From Stigmatella aurantiaca DW4/3-1 (GTDB taxonomy: Bacteria; Myxococcota; Myxococcia; Myxococcales; Myxococcaceae), in NCBI RefSeq assembly GCF_000165485.1, contig NC_014623.1, forward strand, positions 2,995,501 through 3,059,500: a stretch of DNA of 64,000 bases. Direction: 5' to 3'. This document shows, piece after piece, positions 15,471 to 24,885 of the stretch (position 1 is the first letter of the stretch; each line of letters begins with the position of its first letter). Both the position numbers and the translations under genes were made by a program. The notes below the pieces were generated by a model, which was given only the letters and a program-made list of their open reading frames with translations, was not told the origin of the DNA and did not search any database.

Positions 15471-17473
15471 CCTGAGCGAGAGGAGCACCGCGCACACGAC
15501 GCGCTCGGACAGAGGCCGCACTCGGGACAGCGGAACTGGTCCAGCGGTCGTTCGGCGCAGGGTTGAGCCCAGACGTCGAGGCCAAGCACACGATCCGGCC
15601 ACTCACGTGCCGACGAAGTGTGAGCCGCTGCTTTCACATCGAGGCCGGGTTGACCGACGTTGAGCGCCCGGTACCGGTGCCCGCAGGCGACGCACGGGCG
15701 CGTCCCCCACTTGCTTCCGCATCCGGGGCAAATCGCCCACCACGTCGCATCGGAGCCGTCGGGCCGCTGGCCTGGGCGGGCCTCTACGAGCCCCTGGCCG
15801 CCGCAGATGGGACACGCGTCGAGCCCAGACAAGCGATGCCGGGCGTCCTCGATGAAGGCGTCGAAGGCGGTGATGGCCTCTCGCGGTGCGACGGCGAAGG
15901 CCTGCTTGGCGGCCTTGGCGCGCTGCGCGTTGGCGTCGAGCTCCTTCGCCTTCGCCGTCGACCAAGCGCGGGTCTCCGCGAACTCTCGGTCATTGGGCGC
16001 GCGGAAGACGATGAGGCGGTCGCCCTCATACCGCAGCCAGTCTCGTCGCCCGGGCCACTCAGGCAGCGCGCGGATCGTCGTCGCTGCGGGGTAGTCCGGA
16101 ACAGCGGCGCGACTGAGCCAGCCATGAAGCAAGCGAGCCATGCGCTCTTCGGAGTCGATCCCCCACGGTGAGCACGCGAACAGCACCGCGCGCTGGCCGA
16201 TGCTCCAGCCCGAGGCGCGGTCTGCATCGACGAGCGCTACCGGGCGACCGACATGAACCACCACGACCTCGTCGCGACCGTCATCGAGGGCTTCGACCTG
16301 CGTGAGCGTGGCCGCTACATCGGCCGTGGTGAGGTCAGCGCACAGAGGCTGCAGGCGCAGAGTGCGCTCGCCGGAGAGCTGCACAAGCCCGTGCGCCTCC
16401 GCCTGCACGCGCACAGGCGACCATCCGCTCTTGCTGAGATCCCAGCCTTTCCCACGCACGGCAGCAGACCATCCCAGCGCTTGGAATCCGCGCACCACGA
16501 GGTGCAGGACGAACCGGTCCCAAGCAGCGGCCTCGCGCTGACGGCGTGCCGCGCGCTGCGCGATCGTCTCATGGTGCTTGTGCCCGAACTTCACCCAAGC
16601 GCGCCAGAGGGCGGCCACCTTGCGGTAGTTCGGATCGTTCACGAGGATGTTCGTTGGCTTGAGGGCGAGCGCCACGGTGCCTCGGCGCGGAACGTGCAGA
16701 TACAGGGGAGTGCCGAGGAGCGTCTGGAGGTCTCGCTGCGCGAGTTCCAGCCGCCTCATCGTGCGATCAAGCTCCTCCTCCGTCTTTGACTCCAACGTCG
16801 TCGACCAGAGTTCCGAGATGCGGTGCGCGCGCCTGAACGACGTTGCTCGGATCTCCTCCCCATAGTCGCGACTGGCGTCGAGGATCTCCTTGATCTTCCG
16901 CAACTCTTCTAGCCGCTTCGCTAGGTACGCGAGCAGGTGATCGACAAGGCGCACCGCGACGCGGTTCTCGTACAGGTTCCACTCGTCCTCGATCTGCCGG
17001 GCAAGTACGCGCGAGGGCTGAATGCTTCGCAGCGTGCGGTGTTCCCAATCACCGGGATGCGATACGAGTTCGGCGACGGCGCGAACCGGCGTGCGCCGCG
17101 CTCGAGACACCGGCAGGCGCTCTTCATCCACGCGGAGGTGCAGGCGCGGTTTGTGGCAGACGTGTTGAAGGTGCTGAAGGTGTCGAGCGATCTCAAGATC
17201 GAGCGGTTGCGGCCGCGCGCGCTCAGCGAGCTTCTGCGCGACCGGCGGTGTGTTCGCGTACGCGTACCAGGTTGCGTTCTCGCCGACGGCCTCGGCGAGC
17301 CTCACGACGGCGTCCGTCTCCAGCTCACCAGGCCATCGGCCGAGTACCGTGTCGGGGTCGATGCCAGCGAATTCGTCGCCGAAGCGCTGTCCATCCGCCA
17401 GCCATGCGTCGCAGAACGCAGGCACCGGGAAGGGATGTTCCGTCCCGTCAAGGCGGGCGACGAACTTGGTCAC
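15449..17473 (-). CDS. DUF2357 protein (McrC-position partner of McrB) with zinc ribbon tail
   Basis: GTG 17473 overlaps the McrB-like gene stop as GTGA and is preferred over the longer frame. The protein has about 674 residues. It resembles the DUF2357 family, which is encoded next to McrB-type GTPases and often stands where McrC nucleases do. The C-terminal ~150 residues hold several Cys pairs (CPICGG, CPGCGSKWG, CVACGHRY, CPECG), consistent with zinc ribbons. I could not assign a nuclease motif with certainty. Its 3' end is abutted by a truncated peptidase gene, so the last ~15 residues may be an altered C-terminus. It belongs to the TerY operon by tight overlaps. Confidence 0.75.
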   Translation of the reverse strand: MTKFVARLDGTEHPFPVPAFCDAWLADGQRFGDEFAGIDPDTVLGRWPGELETDAVVRLAEAVGENATWYAYANTPPVAQKLAERARPQPLDLEIARHLQHLQHVCHKPRLHLRVDEERLPVSRARRTPVRAVAELVSHPGDWEHRTLRSIQPSRVLARQIEDEWNLYENRVAVRLVDHLLAYLAKRLEELRKIKEILDASRDYGEEIRATSFRRAHRISELWSTTLESKTEEELDRTMRRLELAQRDLQTLLGTPLYLHVPRRGTVALALKPTNILVNDPNYRKVAALWRAWVKFGHKHHETIAQRAARRQREAAAWDRFVLHLVVRGFQALGWSAAVRGKGWDLSKSGWSPVRVQAEAHGLVQLSGERTLRLQPLCADLTTADVAATLTQVEALDDGRDEVVVVHVGRPVALVDADRASGWSIGQRAVLFACSPWGIDSEERMARLLHGWLSRAAVPDYPAATTIRALPEWPGRRDWLRYEGDRLIVFRAPNDREFAETRAWSTAKAKELDANAQRAKAAKQAFAVAPREAITAFDAFIEDARHRLSGLDACPICGGQGLVEARPGQRPDGSDATWWAICPGCGSKWGTRPCVACGHRYRALNVGQPGLDVKAAAHTSSAREWPDRVLGLDVWAQPCAERPLDQFRCPECGLCPSASCARCSSRSGEAAGAP

Positions 17474-20088
17474 GCCAACTCCTCGCCCTTCTTCGCGGCA
17501 ATCTCGGTATCGATGAGCGCCACGCACCGCTCGGGCAGGCTGTTTCCATCGAGCTTGCCCCACGCTATCTCCAGCTTGGTGCGCAAGTCCTCAAGCGCTG
17601 CTGCCCGCACGTCGTGTCGGTCCTTCAGCTTCCGCAGCACCTTGGTGACGAGGAGGTGATCCATCGCCTCGCCGACGGAGCCACCCGACTCGACGACGAC
17701 CGGCAGGTATCGCGCGAGCTGGTGCTCGAGGCGGTTGCCCCAGCCGACCCGGAACCGCTGCTGGAGGTCGTCAGCGAAGGGCGCCTTGCGCAGCCATTGC
17801 GTAGCCTTCTGCACGGCTGCGGCCTGGGCGGTGGCGGCCTCTGCGAAGGCGGCCTGCAGCTTCTCGTAGGAGATGGCGCTGCGCTGGCCGCGCTCCTCTA
17901 CCTTGAAGTGCGCCGCCTCCGTCTTGCGCGGCATCTCCATGACGTGGGCGCGGTCGTACGTCTTGTCGGCGAACTCCGCAGTGCTCTCGTCGTGGTTGGC
18001 CGTGCCGATGAACCAGACGTTGGGCGGGACCGGCAGGTGGCGCCCATCGATCATCAAGCGCGGGGCGTTCGTGACCGGGTCGTTCACGAGCGTGAGCCGC
18101 CGAGCCTCCATCGGCTGCTCGAGCGCCGAGAGGAAGTCCGCGAAGAACTGCTCCGGCCGAGACAGGTTGATCTCGTCGAGCACCATCATGAACAGGCGAT
18201 CGCGGTAGGCCGGGGTGCCAGCTTTGTAGAGTGCCTGCAGGAAGTTGGTCGCGTAGTAGTGACGGTGGAAGGCGTTGTAGTAGCCGACGAGGTCCTGGCG
18301 GTCGCGCCAGCCAGCCTGCACCTCGACGATCTCGATTCCGCCACTCACGGCGCTCGTGAAGGCGAGCGGCAGGCTCGTCTTGCCGGTGCCCGAGATCCCC
18401 TGGAGCAACATCAGGCGGGTCATGGCGAGCCCACCGAGGAAGGCCCGCACGTCGCGGTCGGCGTAGTAGAGCGTTCGCCCCTCTACGCCGGTCGCGATGC
18501 GGTGACGCAGATCGACGGCGAACTCCTTGAGCGTCGGCGTCGCCCTGCCGAGAGGCGTCGTTGTGCGCGCCTCCGCCTGGAGTTCCTCCCTCTCGTCGAG
18601 GCTCGTCAGCGCGGTCATCGGGTTGCGGTGATCCTCCTGCCGGGTGAGCTCGTCGACGCGTGCGCGGAGCTCGTCGACCGCCCCGTCGAGGAGCTGTTTG
18701 TGGACCTCGAGCGCCTCCTTGTGCTTGCGCAGCGCCTCGAGCTCGATCGCGGCCAGCCGCCGGGTCGCGAGTTCGCCTTGAGCCTTGGCGAGATCCCCAT
18801 GGAGCATCGCGCGCTCCTCAAGCCACGCGGACCGCATGCGCTCCAGTTGGGCGAGTCGCTCGGCGGCCCGAGCATCGGGCCGCTCCCTGAGCTGCTGAGC
18901 GAACGCGTCGCGGTCCTTCTCGGCAGACGTCAGCGCAGCGAGGATTTCCTCGGGCGAACGGTCTCCGAAGCGGCGATCAAGTTCCTTCCGCGACTCAAGG
19001 TCCTTCCAGTACGCGTCGCGATCGCTGCGTGCGTCGTGCAATTGCTTTTTCAGCGCCTCGGTCTCGTGGCGCAGCTTCTCGGCACGTTCGGCGACTAACC
19101 GTTCTACTTTGCGGTCGAGGCCCGCGCGGTCCTCGTCGTGGAGTTCCTTCGCCGCCTGGAGATCGAGTTCTGAGGCGCGTTGGGACTTCTGCTTCTCGTT
19201 CAGCGTTCGCTCGCGCTCGTCGAGGTCGGCCTCACGCCGATCAAGGATATCGGTGCGGCGCTTGAGTTCCGCCTGCCACGCCGCTTCCGCCTGCTCGCGC
19301 TCCAACGCGAGGTGCGCACGCAGCGCGTCGAGCTTCTCCTTCCTGTTGCGAATGACCTCCTCATCAAGTCGGCGCCGCGTTTCGGCCTCGGCGACGCTGC
19401 GCTTGGCATCCTCCTCTGCCCACTTCGCGGCGCGCGTAGCGGCTTTCGCGCGCAGTTCGTCCTCGGCGCGCTCGCGCCCGGCGGCGATCTCGGCTTCGAG
19501 GCGGTCTCGCTCCTCTCGCAGCCGCTTGACCTCCTCTTCGACGGGCTTGAGGACGCGTGCCTTCTCGGTGAGGAAGCCCTGCTCCGCGTTCAGCTCACGC
19601 TCTGCTAGCCGCGCGCCCTGTTCGGCGAACTCGGCTTCCTTCGCGCGTGCGGCAGCTTCTCGCTGGGCGACCGCCTCGAGACGGGTGAGCAGCTCAAGCT
19701 CCATCTGTTCGGCCGCCTTCTTCGCCGCGGCGATCTCGTCGTCGACGGCCTTCTTTTTCTGCCGGAGCGCCTCCTCCTGATCGCGCCTCTGGGTGGAGAG
19801 GCGCGTCTCCTCGGCCTTGTTGGCAGCTTCCTGCGAACGCGCCTTCTCGAAGAGCGCACGTGCGTTGCCAAGCAACCCCTCGACGCGCTTGAGGTTTTCC
19901 TCGAGGGTCGGCCCTACCGGCTCCGCCACGGCGCCGGTGGGTGCCGGGCCGTGGTCAGTGTTGAGCGCCTCGACCTGCGCCGCCGCTGCGTCGAGCCTCG
20001 TGAGTTGTTCTGCCATGGCTTCCGGTCGCGTGGGCGGTGGCGGCTGTTTCTGGGGCGGCGTGAATTGACGGTTCTTGTTCTTACCCAT
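17470..20088 (-). CDS. McrB-like AAA+ GTPase with long coiled coil
   Basis: The start is set at ATG 20088 (MGKNKNRQF), 14 bases after the upstream stop. The protein has ~872 residues. Residues ~50-490 are a very charged Glu/Arg/Ala-rich coiled coil. Residues ~540-800 form an McrB-type AAA+ module: Walker A LLQGISGTGKTS (~562-573) and Walker B MMVLDEINLSRPEQFF (~636). McrB family members hydrolyse GTP and drive DNA translocation for a nuclease partner; here the partner would be the DUF2357 protein. The coiled coil replaces the DNA-binding domain of classical McrB and suggests filament or partner binding. No loss of nucleotide-binding residues is seen. Confidence 0.87.
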   Translation of the reverse strand: MGKNKNRQFTPPQKQPPPPTRPEAMAEQLTRLDAAAAQVEALNTDHGPAPTGAVAEPVGPTLEENLKRVEGLLGNARALFEKARSQEAANKAEETRLSTQRRDQEEALRQKKKAVDDEIAAAKKAAEQMELELLTRLEAVAQREAAARAKEAEFAEQGARLAERELNAEQGFLTEKARVLKPVEEEVKRLREERDRLEAEIAAGRERAEDELRAKAATRAAKWAEEDAKRSVAEAETRRRLDEEVIRNRKEKLDALRAHLALEREQAEAAWQAELKRRTDILDRREADLDERERTLNEKQKSQRASELDLQAAKELHDEDRAGLDRKVERLVAERAEKLRHETEALKKQLHDARSDRDAYWKDLESRKELDRRFGDRSPEEILAALTSAEKDRDAFAQQLRERPDARAAERLAQLERMRSAWLEERAMLHGDLAKAQGELATRRLAAIELEALRKHKEALEVHKQLLDGAVDELRARVDELTRQEDHRNPMTALTSLDEREELQAEARTTTPLGRATPTLKEFAVDLRHRIATGVEGRTLYYADRDVRAFLGGLAMTRLMLLQGISGTGKTSLPLAFTSAVSGGIEIVEVQAGWRDRQDLVGYYNAFHRHYYATNFLQALYKAGTPAYRDRLFMMVLDEINLSRPEQFFADFLSALEQPMEARRLTLVNDPVTNAPRLMIDGRHLPVPPNVWFIGTANHDESTAEFADKTYDRAHVMEMPRKTEAAHFKVEERGQRSAISYEKLQAAFAEAATAQAAAVQKATQWLRKAPFADDLQQRFRVGWGNRLEHQLARYLPVVVESGGSVGEAMDHLLVTKVLRKLKDRHDVRAAALEDLRTKLEIAWGKLDGNSLPERCVALIDTEIAAKKGEELA

Positions 20089-20102
20089 TCGGTAAGCCTC
20101 TT

Positions 20103-21587
20103 TCAGCGAGCAAGGAGGAGGGCTTCGACGGCCGCGTACGCCGTGTCGACGTGCCGCTGGACCTTCTGAGGCCAAGTCGCAGTACCGTCGTGGGCAGCGC
20201 GATCGCGAGCCGTCGCGAGGTCGTCGAGCCGATGCAGCAGGTCAGGTGACGTCCGAGCGGCGCGGCGTAGCGGATGCGCGTCGTCCCGGTCAGCGCAGAG
20301 CAGCCCGAGCACGACCAACGGCCGGAGAGTGCCGCCACCGTACTGCTCGGCGGACTGGACCTTCCCTCTCCGCACAGACGAGAGAGTCTTGGGCAACGGA
20401 CTCTGGAAGTTCAGGTCGGCGGCCATCGCATCGAGGAGGCGCCGGTTGAACTCCCAGTCGGACTGCGCCAGCTTCATGAACAGCGGCGGTCGCGCGTTGC
20501 GGTAGCGCTCGTACACGATGTGCAGCGCGCGTTCGACCGCACGCTGCGCCTTGACGAGCACGTCGTCCCACTTGTCGAGCGGCGCGTCGTAGCTCTGGGC
20601 CTCGAGCAACGCGCGTTGCATCGCGACGAGTCGGTCTCGCGCTGCCTCGTGCTGGCGGATCGCGAGGGTCAGCCGCTCTTCCACCCTCCACGCCGCTTCA
20701 GCCTGGAACTGCCCCAGCGTCGGCGCGCTCGGATCTGACCCGACGAGCGGCGCGAGCCATGGGCGAAGGCCCTTATGGCTGTCGAGCCGCTCCTCCAAGC
20801 GGGCGCGTAGCTCGACGGCTTCGCCGTGACCGAAAGGATCGTCGACCATCCAATCGCCCGAGTCGTGGCGGCACACGCGCATCGCCAAGAGATAGGGCTG
20901 GGGCCTGTCGTCGACGAAAGACACCCGCTGGAGACGCGGCACGTCGCGATCGTCATCGATCTCCTCGAAGTCACGCTGACGCTGGCGCCGATGGAGCCTC
21001 GCAGCGCGAAGCACATCTCGCGCGGAGGGACGCACCATCACCACGCCGTCGCGGGCGGTGGGGAGAATGCTAAAGGTCCTGTCCTTCCATGGATCGCCCG
21101 CGCTGCCGCTCAGCAGCACCGGCCAGCCGTCGTCGTTTACCTGCACGTCCGCGACCGGAAGATCGCCGGTCAGGAAGCGCGGCCACAACTTGCCGGTGAA
21201 GGCGTCGGAGAGAACGTGTCCCACTTGTGCTTCGTCGGCTGGCTCCTCCTCGATGTCTTCGAGCATCGTGAGGCCACGCTTGGTGGGCTTGCCGACATGA
21301 TCGAGCAAGTCCATCTGCTGGAGTTCCAGCGCGACCAACCCCGCGAGGTCCGGCGCTATGAGGAGCCGCTCGCCCACTTCGTTGATCCGCACGACGCCGG
21401 CTCGCGCAAGACCAAGGACCGCTCGCTGGAAGAGGTTGAGCTTGCGCTCTTTGGGCACCGGCGCGACGACGCGCCAGGCGAAGAGAGGCCAGAGCACCCA
21501 GCGCGCGTTGGGATCCTTGCCGTAGTTGAGTCGCAGGACCGGCGTGTCCTTGTCGAACGCGGGGCCGAAGCTATCGAACGATGCCAT
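20103..21587 (-). CDS. Unknown 494-residue protein of the TerY-McrB operon
   Basis: I recognise no family. The start overlaps the helicase gene end by 17 bases, and the stop is 14 bases before the McrB-like start, so it is a core operon member. The N-terminal ~130 residues have a winged-helix-like alternation of helices and strands (LNLFQRAVLGLARAGVVRINEVGERLLI). The C-terminal half is largely helical. No Cys clusters, signal peptide or membrane segments are visible. It may be a structural or specificity subunit that links the helicase and the McrB-DUF2357 pair. Confidence 0.8.
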   Translation of the reverse strand: MASFDSFGPAFDKDTPVLRLNYGKDPNARWVLWPLFAWRVVAPVPKERKLNLFQRAVLGLARAGVVRINEVGERLLIAPDLAGLVALELQQMDLLDHVGKPTKRGLTMLEDIEEEPADEAQVGHVLSDAFTGKLWPRFLTGDLPVADVQVNDDGWPVLLSGSAGDPWKDRTFSILPTARDGVVMVRPSARDVLRAARLHRRQRQRDFEEIDDDRDVPRLQRVSFVDDRPQPYLLAMRVCRHDSGDWMVDDPFGHGEAVELRARLEERLDSHKGLRPWLAPLVGSDPSAPTLGQFQAEAAWRVEERLTLAIRQHEAARDRLVAMQRALLEAQSYDAPLDKWDDVLVKAQRAVERALHIVYERYRNARPPLFMKLAQSDWEFNRRLLDAMAADLNFQSPLPKTLSSVRRGKVQSAEQYGGGTLRPLVVLGLLCADRDDAHPLRRAARTSPDLLHRLDDLATARDRAAHDGTATWPQKVQRHVDTAYAAVEALLLAR

Positions 21588-24500
21588 GCTCGCCTCCGCA
21601 CAGGTCGGTGAACGCGCGCAGGGCGCGCAGTGGCTTCTTCGCGTCGGTGGCGCGAACGAAGTCTAGATCGCCCACTGCGACGAGCAGCCGGTGCTGTCGG
21701 CTCATCGCGACGCAGAGACGGTTCTCCAGCATCAGGTGGCCGAACTTCCTGCGCTGCTCCTCGTCGGTCTGTCCCGGAAGCTCGTTGCTGCGAGTGACCG
21801 ACAAGAACACCACATCGAACTCCTTGCCCTGGAAAGCGTCGACGGTGCCGATGCGCAGGCGCTCGACCGTTTTCCCCTCATGGTTGAGGGTGGTCAACCA
21901 CTCGTCGGCGACTCGCCATCCGCGCTCGGTGTTGGCCTTCTCGGTCAGGCCGGTCTCGATCATCGCACGCCCGATCTCGTCTACCTGGGCGCTGTAGAAC
22001 GCGATGACGCCGAAGGTGAACTTCGGATCGTGCTCGATGAGCCGCCGGACCTCCTTGGCGATCGCCCGCGCTTCGACGGGACGGCTCTTGCTGGTGCCAC
22101 GCACCTCGCGGCCCGTGCGGCCATCCGCGGGCACATCAAGCCATGCGGCGACGCGCGGAACGCCGTCCTTCACGTAGCCCGGCAGGTCGTGAACAAAGTC
22201 CGTAGCCGCACGCGGGCTCTCGATGGTTCCATCGTCGTGGACCTCATAGAACTCGCGACTGACGTAGGCGCCGAGGACAGGGTGCATCCGGTACTGCGCG
22301 TTCAGCGTCACCGTGCGGTCGATCCCGTCCTTCTGCTGCAGGGCCCGGAGCAGCACCCACATGCGCTCGAACAGGCTGGCTTGGACGGCGTCGAGGGTCT
22401 GCTTCTCGACCGTTCCCTGCTCCACACCCTCTGCGAGCTGTCGCTCCACGTCGGGCTCAAGGAGGTGCGGCAACTGACGGTGGTCGCCGACGAGCACAAC
22501 ACGGCGTTTGGCCATGCTCAGGGGGATGAACAGGTCGAGCGGGTTCGCGCGCGCGGCCTCGTCGACGATCACCGACTCGAACGTCGTCTGGCCTTCGTTG
22601 ATCCCCCGGACCCGGCGCATCTCGTTGCCGGCGGCTTGCTGCAGCGTTGACGCGAGGACCACCGTGTAGTGCTCGAGCGTCTTTCGCACCCCCTCGGGAT
22701 CGGACTCCAAATCGTTCAGGTACGAGACGAGCACTGCTTCGTCGCCCGCTCGCGTCGTTGAGAGACGCCGGTCGACGGCGTCAAGGATCTCAAGCAGCAC
22801 CCGCTGGGTCTCGTCGTCGAGGCGCGGCTCCACCGAAGGTGGCGACTGCGTGAGCCGGTCGATGAGCGCGTCGCGCAACGGCCTGCCGTCGGCGAGCCAC
22901 GGGGGTACCGTCTCGGGCTCCACTGCGGTACAACGTTCGAGAAAGGCGCGCTCGTCCGGCGTGAGCACAGCCTCGAGCCGCTGGAGTGCAACGCACGCCC
23001 TCACGGGGCCGTCGTCGGAGAAGGGGGCGTCGTCCACACGAATACCCCGAGCAGCCTTGACCAGCTTCTCGGTCTCCTCCGGGTCGCCGAGTCCAGCAGG
23101 GCGTTCAAGAGTTGATGCACGCTCGATCGCCTTGTCGCGAAGATCGGGCGGGAGAAGCCCGTAGAGCACGCGCACGAGGTCGCGGATGCGGTTCGCTTGC
23201 TCCGTCGGCAGCGAGCGGGTGCGAACGCAGGCGAGCACGATGTTGCGCGCCTGTGAGAGTCGCTCTGCTTCGGGCGGAACTCGCACCCGAGCGCGAAGTT
23301 GCTCCGCGCGCTCGTCCACGAAGGCCTGCGCCGGATCGAAGGAGCTGTCAGCGCTGCGACGCCGCCGACCAACCTTCATCGTCGGCAGCCCGAACACCTC
23401 GGTGCGCTGCGCGACGTTCTCCACAGCATCGTGCTGCGCGGCACAGACGAGGATGCGATGCGAGAGCTCAACGCCTTCATCGGCGAGGACGGCCAAGCAG
23501 CGCTCGATGGCGGTGATGACCTTGGTCTTGCCGGTCCCCGGCGGCCCCTGGATCAAGCACACGTCGGGCGTGTTGAGAGCGTGCTCGATGGCCTCACGTT
23601 GGCGTTGGGTCGGGCCGCTCGCCCCAAACACCTCGCGAATCACCGGCTTGAGCTTCGGCCCGTCCACGCTGATGCGGCTCCGCCGAGCCATGGGCGCGGG
23701 ACGACCTTCCATCAGCAGGCCGAGCTGCGGCATCGGACACCTGCCGGTTCTCAGCGCCTCCTCGGCACGTTCGCGTCGTTTGAGCCGAGCTTCGTCGCCG
23801 CCCGTCGACAGGTAGAGGTACCCCGCCTTCGGGGGCTTGGGCTGCTCGTCATCGTCGTCCGGGGGAGCCAGATCGATGAACCGCTTGTGCTCGTTCACGT
23901 TGGTGATCGGTGCGCTGAGGCGTTGCACCTTCGGCCCTGACTTCTTTGTCGGCGGTGGTACAGCAGACGAGTCCTCGTCGAACGCGGGCGCGTGGTCGCC
24001 AGCCTCGAGCTCGAAGCGCTCCGAGTCACCGAGCAAGGCGAGTCTTGCTGCGAGATCCTCGCTAGGCGTCAGGTGGAAGCGCCATCCTCCATCCCGCCGT
24101 CGCTCGGAGTTCTGATACTCGATCGCACCGAGGGTGCGAGCCCGCCGCAGGACGCTTTCGCGCTCAAGCTTCTGGTACTCCTGCCAGGTGCGTAGATAGC
24201 TATCGCTGCCCGCTACGGCCTCGGAGAGCGTGGTCCGCACCGCTCCGTGGAGTTCGGCCGCGAGGGTTGCGTCCACGATGGAGACCGGCGCGTAGAGCAG
24301 CATGAGGCGCTGCTGGTTGTTCCTGCCGCCTTTCACGACGCGCTCGATCCGCAGCTTGTTGTCGCGGCGCTGAACGTCGGCGGCGACCTTGAGGCCGTAG
24401 ATGCGGAAGGCATCGACGTTCCCTGAGTACAAGAAGCGCCGAAGCTCTGGAGGTTCGCCAGGGGCGGGAGGAAGCAGCAGCCGGTCCTCCAGCCAGGCAG

Positions 24501-24885
24501 AGACATCGAGTGCGGTGCCACCTACCTTGTGGCCTCTCCGCACGTCGTCCATGACCTTGTCGTCGAGGCCGATCTGCATCGGTGCCGTCTCGCGACGCTC
24601 TTCGGTGAAGCGCCGTGTCTCCAGGACGATCGCCTTGACGGTCGCTTGCGCGACGTAGGCGACGACGGGGAATCCACTCGTCATCACGTCGATGAGCTGG
24701 GTGGTGTCGGGCGGTGTCACGCCCTCGACGGCGCAAACCACGTCTGCGTAGCGTAGGAGGGTCTGATCTCCCGAGCGCACCAGCGTGACCTCTTGCTCGC
24801 GCGCGGGCAACGATTGGAGCGGGCCGCTCGTGGACTTCACACGCAACGTCGCGGGGACGCCTCCTGTGGCTTCGGCGGCCTTCAT
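21571..24885 (-). CDS. Superfamily 1 (Upf1/DNA2-like) helicase
   Basis: The start is ATG 24885, overlapping the kinase stop (ATGA). The protein has ~1104 residues. The N-terminal ~420 residues are unassigned. Helicase motifs are: I LIQGPPGTGKTK (~445), II VIVDEAARANP, III VGDHRQLPH, IV LNAQYRMHP, V TVDAFQGKEFDVVFLS and VI RLCVAMSRQ. These are diagnostic of the Upf1/DNA2 branch, often annotated AAA_12, which moves 5' to 3' on single-stranded nucleic acid. No C-terminal nuclease domain is visible. In this operon it would process or unwind DNA together with the McrB-like and DUF2357 proteins, under control of the kinase-phosphatase pair. Confidence 0.88.
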   Translation of the reverse strand: MKAAEATGGVPATLRVKSTSGPLQSLPAREQEVTLVRSGDQTLLRYADVVCAVEGVTPPDTTQLIDVMTSGFPVVAYVAQATVKAIVLETRRFTEERRETAPMQIGLDDKVMDDVRRGHKVGGTALDVSAWLEDRLLLPPAPGEPPELRRFLYSGNVDAFRIYGLKVAADVQRRDNKLRIERVVKGGRNNQQRLMLLYAPVSIVDATLAAELHGAVRTTLSEAVAGSDSYLRTWQEYQKLERESVLRRARTLGAIEYQNSERRRDGGWRFHLTPSEDLAARLALLGDSERFELEAGDHAPAFDEDSSAVPPPTKKSGPKVQRLSAPITNVNEHKRFIDLAPPDDDDEQPKPPKAGYLYLSTGGDEARLKRRERAEEALRTGRCPMPQLGLLMEGRPAPMARRSRISVDGPKLKPVIREVFGASGPTQRQREAIEHALNTPDVCLIQGPPGTGKTKVITAIERCLAVLADEGVELSHRILVCAAQHDAVENVAQRTEVFGLPTMKVGRRRRSADSSFDPAQAFVDERAEQLRARVRVPPEAERLSQARNIVLACVRTRSLPTEQANRIRDLVRVLYGLLPPDLRDKAIERASTLERPAGLGDPEETEKLVKAARGIRVDDAPFSDDGPVRACVALQRLEAVLTPDERAFLERCTAVEPETVPPWLADGRPLRDALIDRLTQSPPSVEPRLDDETQRVLLEILDAVDRRLSTTRAGDEAVLVSYLNDLESDPEGVRKTLEHYTVVLASTLQQAAGNEMRRVRGINEGQTTFESVIVDEAARANPLDLFIPLSMAKRRVVLVGDHRQLPHLLEPDVERQLAEGVEQGTVEKQTLDAVQASLFERMWVLLRALQQKDGIDRTVTLNAQYRMHPVLGAYVSREFYEVHDDGTIESPRAATDFVHDLPGYVKDGVPRVAAWLDVPADGRTGREVRGTSKSRPVEARAIAKEVRRLIEHDPKFTFGVIAFYSAQVDEIGRAMIETGLTEKANTERGWRVADEWLTTLNHEGKTVERLRIGTVDAFQGKEFDVVFLSVTRSNELPGQTDEEQRRKFGHLMLENRLCVAMSRQHRLLVAVGDLDFVRATDAKKPLRALRAFTDLCGGEHGIVR

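Noticed and set aside
17248-19098. A long plus-strand open frame opposite the McrB coiled coil
   Set aside because: GC-rich third positions on the minus strand keep it open. The minus-strand gene has clear AAA+ motifs and operon overlaps.
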